A stretch of 64,000 nt of DNA from an uncultured Algibacter sp. (GCF_947495675.1 NZ_CANLZX010000006.1:103139-167138); one strand, 5' to 3'. Counted from the stretch's first letter, positions 8,584 to 18,120 are shown. The notes: generated from the sequence alone by a model not told the origin. Made by a program: numbers and translations.

Positions 8584-9858
8584 ATGAGCGATCAAAAATT
8601 AGCAACTAAAGCATTACACGCAGGACACGACGTAACAGCAAACGCAGGAACAAGAGCGGTACCAATTTATCAAACAACTTCTTATGTTTTTAACGATTCA
8701 GATCATGCAGCAAATCTCTTTTCATTAAAAGAGCTAGGGTTTATTTATACACGTTTAAATAATCCAACAAACCAAATTTTGCAAGAACGTTTAGCTGCTA
8801 TAGAAGGCGGTATAGGAGCCGTAGTTTTCGCCTCAGGAACTGCAGCAATTGCTACTGGTTTACTAACTTTATTAAAGGCTGGAGATCATATCGTAGCATC
8901 TAGTAGTTTATATGGTGGTACATACAATTTATTAAGTGTTACACTACCAAGATTAGGTATTACAACAACATTTGTAGATGCTTCAAATCCCGATAATTTT
9001 GCAGCAGCAGTACAAGATAATACAAGAGCGTTTTTTGTGGAATCTTTAGGGAATCCAAAACTAGACGTTTTAGATCTTGAAGCTATTGCAGCACATTCAA
9101 AAGCTGCCGAAGTGCCTTTTATAGTTGATAATACTGTGGCAACACCAGCATTATTAAATCCTATTAAGCATGGTGCAAATATTGTAATTCATTCTTTAAC
9201 AAAATATATTGGCGGGCAAGGTACTTCTTTAGGTGGTGCCATAATTGATGCTGGAACTTTTAATTGGGCAAACGGGAAATTCCCAGAGTTTACTGAGCCT
9301 TCAGCAGGATATCATGGTTTAGTGTATCATGAAGCTTTAGGTGCAGCATCTTATACATTCAAATTAATTCTTGAAGGATTAAGAGATTTTGGTGGCGCTA
9401 TGAGTCCAACAAATGCATTCAATATTATACAAGGATTAGAGACCCTACCAGTTAGAATAAAACAACATAGTGCAAACGCATTAGAATTAGCAAAATGGTT
9501 AGAAGCGCAAGATGAAATTGCTTGGGTAAACTATCCTGGTTTAGAAAGTAGTAAATATAAAAAGTTAGCTGATAAATATTTACCAAAAGGACAAAGTGGT
9601 ATTGTAACTTTTGGTCACAAAGGTGGTTTTGAAGCAGCTAAAAAAATAGCCGATAACACAAAGTTATTTTCATTATTAGCTAATATTGGAGATACAAAAT
9701 CATTGATAATTCATCCAGCAAGTACAACACATCAACAATTAGATGAGGCCGAGCAAGCATCAGCTGGTGTTGGAGCAGATTTAATTCGTTTGTCTGTTGG
9801 TATCGAAGATATCGAAGATTTAAAAGCAGATTTATTAGAAGCATTCAAAACAATATAA
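8584..9858 (+). CDS. metY: O-acetylhomoserine sulfhydrylase
   Basis: A 424-residue PLP enzyme of the Cys/Met metabolism family that makes homocysteine from O-acetylhomoserine and sulfide. Lys207 in [11 protein letters not shown] is the PLP Schiff-base lysine, and YTRLNNPTN near the N-terminus and the long [20 protein letters not shown] insert fit MetY rather than the shorter MetB/MetZ group. It is the first gene after the SAM-I riboswitch. The stop codon TAA is directly followed by the TTG start of the next gene, so translation is probably coupled. Confidence 0.9.
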   Translation: MSDQKLATKALHAGHDVTANAGTRAVPIYQTTSYVFNDSDHAANLFSLKELGFIYTRLNNPTNQILQERLAAIEGGIGAVVFASGTAAIATGLLTLLKAGDHIVASSSLYGGTYNLLSVTLPRLGITTTFVDASNPDNFAAAVQDNTRAFFVESLGNPKLDVLDLEAIAAHSKAAEVPFIVDNTVATPALLNPIKHGANIVIHSLTKYIGGQGTSLGGAIIDAGTFNWANGKFPEFTEPSAGYHGLVYHEALGAASYTFKLILEGLRDFGGAMSPTNAFNIIQGLETLPVRIKQHSANALELAKWLEAQDEIAWVNYPGLESSKYKKLADKYLPKGQSGIVTFGHKGGFEAAKKIADNTKLFSLLANIGDTKSLIIHPASTTHQQLDEAEQASAGVGADLIRLSVGIEDIEDLKADLLEAFKTI

Positions 9859-12800
9859 TTGAAACATCCATTGCAACATATCACCATAAACAATTTCGCT
9901 ACCGAAAGTGGTGCGCTTAATACCAAAATTAAATTAAGCTTTCAAGTTTTTGGAAAGCCACTAGGTAGTGCTCCAATAGTTTTGGTAAATCATGCTTTAA
10001 CAGGAAATAGTGATGTTGCTGGTGAAAATGGTTGGTGGAAAGATTTAGTAGGTGCAGATAAAGTTATTGATACAAAGCTTTACACCGTTTTGTCATTTAA
10101 TATACCTGGTAATGGTTTTGATGGATTTGTTATCGATAATTATAAAGATTTTGTTGCCAGAGATGTTGCAAACTTATTTTTAATAGGTTTAAAAGAATTA
10201 AAAATAGGGAAATTATTTGCAACAATTGGTGGCTCGTTAGGCGGTGGAATTGCTTGGGAAATGGCTGTTTTACAACCTGACTTCACAGAGCATTTGGTGG
10301 TTGTAGCAACAGATTGGAAATCGACTGATTGGTTAATTGCCAATTGTCAAATTCAAGAACAGTTTTTGTTAAATTCTAAACATCCAGTACATGATGCAAG
10401 AATGCATGCTATGTTATGCTATCGAACACCAGAATCTTTTAAAGAGCGTTTTCAGCGTTCAAAAAATGATGATTTAGAAATTTTTAATGTAGAAAGTTGG
10501 TTGTTGCATCATGGAAAGAAGTTACAAGAGCGTTTTCAACTTTCTGCATATAAATTAATGAATCAGTTATTGAAGTCAATCGATGTTACAAAAGGGAGGT
10601 CGAGCAACTTTAATGTACTTGAAAACATAGAGGCAAAAATTCATTTAATTGGTGTAGATTCCGATTTGTTTTTTACAGCCGAAGAAAACCGAGAGACCCA
10701 TAAGCAATTAGCGTTAACGCATCCTAATGTAACATACAATGAAATTCATTCAGTACATGGGCACGATGCTTTTTTAATGGAATATGAACAACTTGAGAAA
10801 ATTATAGAAGGCATATTTGTGCCACATTCTAAAAGAAAACCTATGAAAATATTAAAATTTGGAGGTAAATCTTTAGCCAACGGAAAAGGTTTAAATAAGG
10901 TGCTTTCAATAATTAAAAATAAAGTTGAAGCAGGAGAACGTATAAGTATAGTGGTTTCAGCAAGAGGTTCTGCAACAGATGAATTAGATGCTGTTTTAAA
11001 CAAGGCTTTAAAAGGAGAGCCTTTTCAGGAAGATTTAGAAGCGTTTAAAAACTATCAAAAAGAGCCTTTAAAAAGCATAGATTTTTCTGAAGAATTTTCA
11101 GTTCTAGATAAGCTTTTCGAAGGAGTTAGCCTATTACGAGATTATAGTACAAAAACAAAAGATAATATTTTAGCACAAGGTGAATTATTATCTGTAAAAT
11201 TAATTGCCAACTTGTTAAATCAACAGGGAATCAAAGCAAAAGCAACCGATTCTCGCGAGTTAATAAAAACCGATGAAACCTTTGGGAATGCTCAGCCATT
11301 GTCAAAAATATCAAAAGAAAACACCCAAAATTATTTTAGTAAAAATAAAGATGTAGTTAATGTGGTTACTGGTTTTATTGCTTCAAATTTAAAGAATGAA
11401 ACAACCACTTTAGGAAGAAACGGTAGTAATTATACAGCGGCTTTACTAGCTAATTTTTTAGATGCCGAAGAGCTACAAAACTATACGCATGTAAGTGGTA
11501 TTTATACAGCAGACCCAGGTTTAGTGCCAGATGCTAAACAAATTAGAGAATTATCGTTTAGTGAGGCTAATGAGTTGGCTAATTTTGGTACTTCAGTGTT
11601 ACATGCTAAAACCATTATCCCTCTTGTTGAAAAGAATATAAACCTCCGTATTTTAAATACTTTTAATTCAGATGATGAAGGGACGCTAATTACAGCAAGA
11701 CCAAGTACAAAAGAAGTAACATCTTTATCAATTTTAGATAATGTAGCCTTACTGAATTTAGAGGGCCGTGGCTTACTTGGGAAAATAGGTGTAGATGCAA
11801 GAATATTTGGCGCTTTAAGTAAATATGGCATTAGTGTAAGTATCGTATCTCAAGGTTCTTCAGAACGTGGTATTGGGTTAATTATAGATGCAGATCAAGC
11901 TACTCAAGCAGTTATAGCGTTAGAGCGCGAGTTTGAAAGTGATTTCTATTCGCAAGACGTTAATAAGATTGATGTTGTTGATGATGTTGCTGTTATTTCT
12001 ATTATTGGAATAGAGCTTAGTTCTTTCCATAAACCATTTAACGCACTTATAAAAAACCAAATAACACCTTTGCTTTTTAATAATACTGTTACAGGAAAAA
12101 ATGTAAGTTTAGTAGTTAAAAAAGCGCAACTACATAAAGCCGTAAATGTTATTCATGGAGAGGTTTTTGGTATTTCTAAAAAGATAAACATAGCTGTTTT
12201 TGGTCATGGCGGTGTAGGTGGAGCATTAATTAATCAGATTTTAAAATCTAAAAAGGATATTGAAAAACGTAAAGGCATTAATTTAAATGTTTTTGCTATT
12301 GCAAATTCTAAAAAGCTTATTCTAAATAAAAATGGGGCAGATACCAATTGGCAAGATGCCATAAAGTATAGCTCATATGAAAGTTCTATAGAGGATATTA
12401 TTACCTATGCTAATAATCATCATTTAGAGAATTTAATAGCAGTTGATAATACAGCAAGTACAGAATTTTATAAAAATTATATACCATTAATTGAAGCTGG
12501 TTTCGATTTAGTATCGTCCAACAAAATTGCAAATACAATTTCTCATGATTTTTATAAAGAATTAAGAGTGCAATTAGAAGCGAATAATAAGCAATATTTG
12601 TATGAAACTACAGTTGGTGCAGGCTTACCTTTAATTGATACTATTAAGCTATTACACGAATCGGGAGAAAATATTACGAGAATTAGAGGTGTGTTTTCAG
12701 GAACATTAAGTTATTTGTTTAATAATTTTTCTGTGCAAGACAAACCATTTAGTGAAATTATTCAAGAAACTGTTGATAAAGGGTTTACAGAACCAGATCC

Positions 12801-13257
12801 ACGTGAAGATTTTTCAGGAAATGATGTTGCTAGAAAGCTATTAATTCTTGCAAGAGAGTTAGATTTGCAAAATGAATTTGAAGATGTTGAAGTATTGAAT
12901 TTAATACCAGAAGCGTATAGAGATATTTCAGTTGAAGACTTTTTATCTCAATTACATGTTTTAGACGAACAATATCAAAAAATAAAAGATAACCAAAAAG
13001 AAGGTCATGTTTTAAGGTATGTTGGTGATTTATCAGGTGATTTGTCAAAAGACAAAGGGAATCTAGAAGTTAAATTAGTATCTATTCCAGAAGATAGTAC
13101 CTTAGGTCACGTAAAAGGATCTGATGCTATTTTTGAAATATTTACAGAGTCGTACGGCGAACAACCTATTGTTATACAAGGTGCTGGAGCAGGTGCTGAA
13201 GTTACTGCAAGAGGTGTTTTTGGAGATATTTTAAGGCTGTCGAAACACATAAATTAA
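9859..13257 (+). CDS. thrA: Fusion of homoserine O-acetyltransferase-like domain with aspartokinase-homoserine dehydrogenase
   Basis: One 1132-residue reading frame. Residues 1-325 form an alpha/beta hydrolase of the MetX type: nucleophile Ser126 in GGSLGGG, acid Asp267 or Asp269, His302 in GHDAF. From Met329 (KILKFGGKSLA) begins an aspartokinase with ACT domains, and from about residue 775 (INIAVFGHGGVGG) an NAD(P) homoserine dehydrogenase. Together these would phosphorylate aspartate, make homoserine and acetylate it for MetY. The start is TTG directly after the metY stop, as there is no ATG before residue 134. An internal ATG at 10843 could give a separate kinase-dehydrogenase. MetX activity is inferred from motifs and neighbours. 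Confidence 0.88.
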   Translation: MKHPLQHITINNFATESGALNTKIKLSFQVFGKPLGSAPIVLVNHALTGNSDVAGENGWWKDLVGADKVIDTKLYTVLSFNIPGNGFDGFVIDNYKDFVARDVANLFLIGLKELKIGKLFATIGGSLGGGIAWEMAVLQPDFTEHLVVVATDWKSTDWLIANCQIQEQFLLNSKHPVHDARMHAMLCYRTPESFKERFQRSKNDDLEIFNVESWLLHHGKKLQERFQLSAYKLMNQLLKSIDVTKGRSSNFNVLENIEAKIHLIGVDSDLFFTAEENRETHKQLALTHPNVTYNEIHSVHGHDAFLMEYEQLEKIIEGIFVPHSKRKPMKILKFGGKSLANGKGLNKVLSIIKNKVEAGERISIVVSARGSATDELDAVLNKALKGEPFQEDLEAFKNYQKEPLKSIDFSEEFSVLDKLFEGVSLLRDYSTKTKDNILAQGELLSVKLIANLLNQQGIKAKATDSRELIKTDETFGNAQPLSKISKENTQNYFSKNKDVVNVVTGFIASNLKNETTTLGRNGSNYTAALLANFLDAEELQNYTHVSGIYTADPGLVPDAKQIRELSFSEANELANFGTSVLHAKTIIPLVEKNINLRILNTFNSDDEGTLITARPSTKEVTSLSILDNVALLNLEGRGLLGKIGVDARIFGALSKYGISVSIVSQGSSERGIGLIIDADQATQAVIALEREFESDFYSQDVNKIDVVDDVAVISIIGIELSSFHKPFNALIKNQITPLLFNNTVTGKNVSLVVKKAQLHKAVNVIHGEVFGISKKINIAVFGHGGVGGALINQILKSKKDIEKRKGINLNVFAIANSKKLILNKNGADTNWQDAIKYSSYESSIEDIITYANNHHLENLIAVDNTASTEFYKNYIPLIEAGFDLVSSNKIANTISHDFYKELRVQLEANNKQYLYETTVGAGLPLIDTIKLLHESGENITRIRGVFSGTLSYLFNNFSVQDKPFSEIIQETVDKGFTEPDPREDFSGNDVARKLLILARELDLQNEFEDVEVLNLIPEAYRDISVEDFLSQLHVLDEQYQKIKDNQKEGHVLRYVGDLSGDLSKDKGNLEVKLVSIPEDSTLGHVKGSDAIFEIFTESYGEQPIVIQGAGAGAEVTARGVFGDILRLSKHIN

Positions 13258-13295
13258 TGTCAGGTTGAACTCAGTTGAAACCTAAAGAAGTTAAA

Positions 13296-14471
13296 ATGAA
13301 AGAGAATAAAAAACAGTTTGAAACTGAAGCAATAAGAACCCAATCTGATACCACTCAGTTTTCAGAGCATTCGGTTCCATTATATTTAACATCGGGGTTT
13401 ATTTTTGATGATGCTGAAGAAATGAGAGCGTCTTTCGCTGAAGAAAAGCAGCGCGATTTATATAGTAGATATAGTAATCCTAATGTAAACGAATTTGTAG
13501 ATAAAGTTTGTTTAATGGAAGGTGCAGAAGCTGGTTTTGCTTTTGCAAGTGGAATGGCAGCGGTATTTTCAACATTCGCTACGTTATTAGATGCTGGCGA
13601 CCATGTGGTGTCTTGCAGTTCTGTGTTTGGAGCAACGCATGGTTTGTTTACTAAATACTTTCCAAAATGGAATATTGAGTGTTCATATTTCAATATAAAT
13701 GAAGTTGAAACTATAGAAAATTTAATTAAACCAAATACTAAATTTATTTATGCAGAAACACCAACCAATCCTGGTGTTGATGTGTTAGACTTAGAATATT
13801 TAAGTGCTATATGTAAAAAACATAATTTATTATTAGTTATAGATAATTGTTTTGCAACACCTTATTTGCAGAACCCTATAAAATTTGGTGCAGATTTGGT
13901 GATTCATTCGGCTACCAAATTAATGGACGGTCAAGGACGTGTATTAGGAGGTGTTACTGTGGGTAAAAAGGAGTTAATTCGAGAGATTTATCTGTTCTCA
14001 AGATTGACTGGGCCATCAATGAGTCCCTTTAATGCTTGGGTGTTATCAAAATCTTTAGAAACCTTGGCTGTTAGAGTAGATAAACATTGTGAAAATGCCT
14101 TGAAATTGGCAACTTACTTAGAAACACATCCAAAGGTAAAATGGGTTAAATATCCATTTTTAAAGTCGCATCCCAAGTATGACATTGCAAAAAAACAAAT
14201 GCGTTTAGGAGGTAATATAGTAGCCTTTGAAGTAGAAGGTGGCTTAATAGGTGGGAGATCTTTTCTAGATGCTATTAAAATGTGCTCGCTATCTGCTAAT
14301 TTAGGAGATACAAGAACTATTGTTACACATCCTGCAAGTACTACACATGCTAAAGTTGAGCCTGAAGTAAAAGCTGCAGCTGGTATTACAGCTGGTATGG
14401 TGAGAGTTTCAGTAGGTTTAGAACATGTTGATGATATTATTCAGGATTTAGAGCAAGCATTACATAGCTAA
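13296..14471 (+). CDS. metZ: O-succinylhomoserine sulfhydrylase-like PLP enzyme
   Basis: A 391-residue member of the Cys/Met metabolism PLP family. YSRYSNPN near residue 58, SSVFGATHGLF, and PLP-binding Lys208 in HSATKLMDGQG place it near MetZ/MetB. It could make homocysteine from an acylated homoserine and sulfide, or cystathionine from cysteine; the sequence alone does not decide. I chose the ATG at 13296. An in-frame TTG at 13275 would add seven residues that look unlike the family. It is the last gene of the riboswitch operon and partly redundant with metY. Confidence 0.82.
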   Translation: MKENKKQFETEAIRTQSDTTQFSEHSVPLYLTSGFIFDDAEEMRASFAEEKQRDLYSRYSNPNVNEFVDKVCLMEGAEAGFAFASGMAAVFSTFATLLDAGDHVVSCSSVFGATHGLFTKYFPKWNIECSYFNINEVETIENLIKPNTKFIYAETPTNPGVDVLDLEYLSAICKKHNLLLVIDNCFATPYLQNPIKFGADLVIHSATKLMDGQGRVLGGVTVGKKELIREIYLFSRLTGPSMSPFNAWVLSKSLETLAVRVDKHCENALKLATYLETHPKVKWVKYPFLKSHPKYDIAKKQMRLGGNIVAFEVEGGLIGGRSFLDAIKMCSLSANLGDTRTIVTHPASTTHAKVEPEVKAAAGITAGMVRVSVGLEHVDDIIQDLEQALHS

Positions 14472-14665
14472 TGTGTTTATAAGCTACTTACATTATTTTA
14501 ATTTGTTAAGGTTTAGTTTTATATGTTTTTTATCGAATTCTATGTGTAATTTTAGGTATGTATGCCTCTTAGGCATTATTATTGCTAAAAAATGATAGTA
14601 CTAACTTTATTCAAAGAATTATAACAGCAATTTTAAGTTAGGAAGACTAAAAAATATAAAGACTT

Positions 14666-15670
14666 ATGAAATTATACAAAACCATTTTTGCACTTTCAAT
14701 TTTTGCATTTTTATTTTGCTGCAGTTCTTCCGATTCAAATGTAAAAGAGGAAGAGCAAGAACAAGAAATTATTGTTGAAGAAGGGGAGGAAGAACAAGAA
14801 GGAGAAAACAATGAGACTTCAGGAGAATTAGACCCCAATAAATCACCTTCAGAAAACTTTGATTTATCTACATGGAATTTAAGTATACCAGAAAATAAAG
14901 GAGATGGTACTGCTACAACAATTTCTGTTAGTGAGATTAATAATAAATATGAGAATAGTAAATATTTTTATACAGCCAATGATGGCGGAATGGTTTTTAA
15001 ATGCCCAGTAAATGGCTTTAAAACATCAATTAATACAAGTTATACAAGAGTTGAGCTACGTGAAATGTTAAGAGGTACAAATACTAGTATTAAAACGCAA
15101 GGTGTTAATAAAAATAATTGGGTTTTTGGCACAGCCCCAACTGCAGATAAAAATGCAGCTGCAGGTTTTGATGGTGAAATGAAAGCAACACTATCAGTAA
15201 ATCATGTTACAACTACAGGTAGTAGCAGTCATGTTGGGAGAGTTGTTATAGGGCAAATACATGCTAATAACGATGAGCCAATTCGTATTTATTATAGAAA
15301 ATTAAAAAATAATGAACTTGGCTCAATTTATTTTGCTCATGAACCTACAGATGGTAATGGCGATGAACAATGGCACGAAATGATCGGGTCTAGAAGCAAT
15401 AGTGCCTCAAACCCTTCAGATGGAATAGCACTTAATGAGAAGTTTAGTTACACTATTAAAGTTGTTGGAGATATCTTAAACGTTAATATTATTAGGGAAG
15501 GAAAAGAAAATGTTTCTAAAACAATTAATATGGTAAATAGCGGATTTAATGTAGGAGGTCAATATATGTATTTTAAAGCTGGTTTATACCATCTTAACAA
15601 TACAGGCGATGCCGATGATTATGCACAGGTCACTTTTTATGATTTACAAAAATCACACACAACAAATTAA
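14666..15670 (+). CDS. Alginate lyase family 7 lipoprotein
   Basis: A 334-residue secreted polysaccharide lyase. The signal peptide ends in a lipobox at Cys18/Cys19 followed by Ser/Asp and a long acidic linker (residues 27-55), consistent with export to the cell surface in Bacteroidetes. The PL7 jelly-roll starts near residue 64. Catalytic signatures are all present: RVELR (128-132), QIH (197-199) and YFKAGLY (302-308). These cut alginate by beta-elimination. QIH is usually linked to guluronate-containing sites (family knowledge). No SusC/SusD pair or other lyases are nearby, so it stands alone between methionine and sulfate genes. Confidence 0.92.
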   Translation: MKLYKTIFALSIFAFLFCCSSSDSNVKEEEQEQEIIVEEGEEEQEGENNETSGELDPNKSPSENFDLSTWNLSIPENKGDGTATTISVSEINNKYENSKYFYTANDGGMVFKCPVNGFKTSINTSYTRVELREMLRGTNTSIKTQGVNKNNWVFGTAPTADKNAAAGFDGEMKATLSVNHVTTTGSSSHVGRVVIGQIHANNDEPIRIYYRKLKNNELGSIYFAHEPTDGNGDEQWHEMIGSRSNSASNPSDGIALNEKFSYTIKVVGDILNVNIIREGKENVSKTINMVNSGFNVGGQYMYFKAGLYHLNNTGDADDYAQVTFYDLQKSHTTN

Positions 15671-15701
15671 TATTAGTTACTAAAACGCTTATATTAGCCT
15701 A

Positions 15702-16118
15702 ATGCTATCTAAAAAAACAAAATACGGACTTAAAGCGCTTACCTATATAGCAAGAAGTCAAGGTGATAAGCCAGTACAAGTAGCTGTAATAGCTAAGAGT
15801 GAGCAAATACCACAGAAATTCTTAGAAGGCATTCTTTTAACTTTAAGAAAGTCAGGAATTTTAGGTTCTAAAAAAGGAAAACATGGTGGTTATTATTTGA
15901 GAAACGAACCTTCAGAAATTAAAATGACAGATGTCATGCGTGTACTTGAAGGTCCAATAGCTATGGTGCCATGTGTGAGTCTTAACTATTATGAAAAGTG
16001 TGATGATTGCCCAGATGAAAACCTTTGTAGTGTTCATAAACTTATGATTCAAGTACGAGATAATACACTTCAAGTCTTCAGAAACACCACTTTAGCCGAT
16101 TTGTCAAATACTAATTAA
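15702..16118 (+). CDS. Rrf2 family transcription regulator, probable sulfur-assimilation repressor
   Basis: A 138-residue winged-helix protein: KYGLKALTYIA opens the family and KGKHGGYYL near residue 58-66 is the wing. Four cysteines follow in a loop (Cys91, Cys100, Cys103, Cys109), a setting where IscR-type members bind an Fe-S cluster, though the spacing differs from IscR. It stands directly before the sulfate reduction genes, 163 bases from DUF2061, in whose promoter there is a matching inverted repeat. It is therefore a good candidate for a CymR/IscR-like sensor of cysteine or Fe-S status (inference). Confidence 0.87.
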   Translation: MLSKKTKYGLKALTYIARSQGDKPVQVAVIAKSEQIPQKFLEGILLTLRKSGILGSKKGKHGGYYLRNEPSEIKMTDVMRVLEGPIAMVPCVSLNYYEKCDDCPDENLCSVHKLMIQVRDNTLQVFRNTTLADLSNTN

Positions 16119-16231
16119 TAAAGATTTCTCAAAATTTCTTCATCTTTAAAAGAATAATCTACGTTTTAACTTAAAAATATTCCATTTTTCTAAAAAGTTA
16201 TTAAATCTCTTTTTAGTTAGATAAAATGTTT

Positions 16232-16264
16232 TACATTTGTAATCCCTACTAAATTGATAGGGTT
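16232..16264 (+). promoter_or_regulatory. Promoter and inverted-repeat operator of the sulfate assimilation operon
   Basis: TACATTTG (16232-16239) matches the -7 consensus TAnnTTTG exactly. It is followed at once by CCCTACTAAATTGATAGGG (16244-16262), an inverted repeat with CCCTA/TAGGG arms, which covers the expected start of transcription near 16246. The arm spacing suits an Rrf2 dimer. A repressor here would block the promoter, and an Rrf2 gene lies just upstream. No clear -33 element is seen. Confidence 0.6.
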
Positions 16265-16281
16265 AATATAAAAAATGAAAA

Positions 16282-16539
16282 ATGATAGCGCAAATGTTAT
16301 TAAAAAGTAAAGAAAAGTCCTCTTATAAAGATGATAGTGTTGGTGAAAAACCAATACGAAGTGTAGCAAAAGCTTTAAGCTGGAGAGTAATAGGGACTTT
16401 AGATACTTTAATTGTATCATACATTCTAACAGGCGAAATATCAATTGCCGCATCTATTGCTTCAATCGATTTTTTAACAAAAATGGTATTATACTTTTTC
16501 CATGAGCGTATTTGGAACGCTGTAAAATGGGGAAAATAA
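16282..16539 (+). CDS. DUF2061 small membrane protein
   Basis: An 85-residue protein with the DUF2061 pattern: RSVAKALSWRVIGTLDTLIVSYILTG, then an amphipathic helix and LTKMVLYFFHERIWNAVKWG. Two membrane-associated helices are predicted by eye. Its function is unknown. In Bacteroidetes and Proteobacteria the family often sits with cysteine biosynthesis genes, as here, so a role in sulfate uptake or adenylylsulfate handling is plausible but unproven. It is the first gene of the cys operon. An 11-codon ORF starting at 16275 overlaps its start in another frame. Confidence 0.8.
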   Translation: MIAQMLLKSKEKSSYKDDSVGEKPIRSVAKALSWRVIGTLDTLIVSYILTGEISIAASIASIDFLTKMVLYFFHERIWNAVKWGK

Positions 16540-16550
16540 ATAAAGAGATT

Positions 16551-17171
16551 ATGTTTACAGAAACTCAAATAGAAGAATTAAATAAAAGTTTTGAAAAAGC
16601 CACGCCTACTGAAATTATTCAGAAGGCTTTTGAGCTTAATAATAAAGCTGTGGTAACAACTAATTTTAGACCTTACGAGGCAGCTATACTGTATGCGGTT
16701 AGTAAAATAGAAGCTACTATTCCTGTAATTTGGTGCGATACGGGTTACAATACACCACAAACGTATAAGCATGCCGAACAAGTTATAAAAGATTTAAACT
16801 TAAATGTGTCTTTATATGTGCCAAAACAAACAGCGTCTCATAGAGATGTGGTTATGGGAATTCCAAGTGTAGATGCTCCAGAGCACGCATTGTTCACAGA
16901 GCAGGTAAAATTGGAACCTTTTAAACGTGCTATGGACGAGCATAAACCTAACGTGTGGTTTACAAACTTACGCCAAGGGCAAACAGCATTTAGAAACAGT
17001 ATTGGTATTTTTAGTTTAAGTAAAGATGGTGTTTTAAAGGTAAGTCCTTTCTATTTTTGGTCTGATGAAAAATTAGACACCTATTTAGAAGAAAACAATT
17101 TACCAAACGAGTTTAAATATTTCGACCCAACAAAAGCATTAGAAAATAGAGAGTGTGGTTTACACGCTTAA
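16551..17171 (+). CDS. cysH: Phosphoadenylylsulfate reductase
   Basis: About 206 residues, PP-loop-like reductase that turns (P)APS into sulfite. VIWCDTGYNTPQTY and the C-terminal ECGLHA (redox-active cysteine) define the family. The Cys-Cys pairs that hold the 4Fe-4S cluster in APS reductases are absent, so it resembles the E. coli PAPS type, with a shortened segment before ECGLH. A CysC kinase to make PAPS is not seen in the window. I place the start at ATG 16551, after the DUF2061 stop. Upstream in-frame ATG 16527 and TTG 16512 overlap DUF2061. Confidence 0.88.
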   Translation: MFTETQIEELNKSFEKATPTEIIQKAFELNNKAVVTTNFRPYEAAILYAVSKIEATIPVIWCDTGYNTPQTYKHAEQVIKDLNLNVSLYVPKQTASHRDVVMGIPSVDAPEHALFTEQVKLEPFKRAMDEHKPNVWFTNLRQGQTAFRNSIGIFSLSKDGVLKVSPFYFWSDEKLDTYLEENNLPNEFKYFDPTKALENRECGLHA

Positions 17172-17181
17172 AAATAATATT

Positions 17182-18087
17182 ATGAAGAAAGATACATCAC
17201 ATATCAATTCACTAGAAAACGAAGCAATTTATATCATGAGAGAAGTTGCGGCACAGTTTGAAAAACCTGTGTTATTATTCTCTGGAGGAAAAGATTCAAT
17301 AACTTTAGTAAGATTAGCTGTTAAAGCATTTTATCCTGCAAAAGTACCATTTCCTTTATTACATATTGATACGGGGCATAACTTCCCAGAGACAATTGAA
17401 TTTAGAGATCGTTTATGTAAGGAATTAGGTTTAGAATTAATTGTGCGTAATGTACAAGATTCTATTGATGAAGGTAAAGTAAAAGAAGAATCTGGTCGTT
17501 ACGCTAGTAGAAATATGCTACAAACAACTACGCTTCTTGATGCTTTAGAAGAATTTAAGTTTGATGCTGCTATTGGTGGTGCACGTCGTGATGAAGAAAA
17601 AGCAAGAGCTAAAGAACGTATTTTTTCTGTACGTGATGATTTTGGTCAATGGGATGAAAAGAACCAACGTCCAGAATTATTTGATATGTTAAATGGTGCT
17701 ATAGATCACGGACAAAATGTACGTGTGTTTCCAATTTCAAACTGGACAGAATTAGATGTTTGGTCGTATATAGAAAAAGAAAATATTGAGATTCCTTCAA
17801 TTTATTTTGCACACAAACGTAAAGTCTTTTTAAGAGATGGCATGATTTGGTCTGCTGAAGACGGTGTGGTTTATAGAGATGAGAATGAAGAGGTGATAGA
17901 GAAAATGGTACGTTTTAGAACGGTAGGAGATATGAGCTGTACCGCAGCTGTATATTCAGATGCAGTTTCTATTTCTAAAGTAGTAGAAGAAATTAGAGAT
18001 TCTACAATTTCTGAACGTGGTGCTAGAATTGACGATAAGCGTTCTGAAGGAGCCATGGAAAAACGTAAACAACAAGGGTATTTCTAG
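17182..18087 (+). CDS. cysD: Sulfate adenylyltransferase subunit 2
   Basis: A 301-residue PP-loop ATP pyrophosphatase that adenylates sulfate to APS together with the CysN GTPase. The PP-loop is LLFSGGKDSI (residues 31-40). GGARRDEEKARAKERIFSVRD and the C-terminal SERGARIDDK are typical of CysD. The start ATG 17182 lies 10 bases after the cysH stop and gives the usual family length. A GTG at 17155 would overlap cysH and add nine unconserved residues. Confidence 0.94.
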   Translation: MKKDTSHINSLENEAIYIMREVAAQFEKPVLLFSGGKDSITLVRLAVKAFYPAKVPFPLLHIDTGHNFPETIEFRDRLCKELGLELIVRNVQDSIDEGKVKEESGRYASRNMLQTTTLLDALEEFKFDAAIGGARRDEEKARAKERIFSVRDDFGQWDEKNQRPELFDMLNGAIDHGQNVRVFPISNWTELDVWSYIEKENIEIPSIYFAHKRKVFLRDGMIWSAEDGVVYRDENEEVIEKMVRFRTVGDMSCTAAVYSDAVSISKVVEEIRDSTISERGARIDDKRSEGAMEKRKQQGYF

Positions 18088-18104
18088 AATATCAATTTTG
18101 TTAG

Positions 18105-18120
18105 TTCCGCTTAAGCGGAA
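18105..18120 (+). other. Perfect 16-base palindrome between cysD and cysN
   Basis: TTCCGCTTAAGCGGAA can fold as a 6-bp stem with loop TTAA in the 83-base gap inside the operon. It is followed by ATCTTTT. It may set relative expression by RNA processing or partial termination. Confidence 0.4.

Noticed and set aside
16275..16310. 11-codon ORF overlapping the DUF2061 start as a cysteine leader peptide
   Set aside because: It encodes no cysteine and overlaps the real gene in another frame. The operator fits regulation better.
17155..17181. GTG start extending cysD into cysH
   Set aside because: The added residues are not like CysD, and ATG 17182 gives the family length.
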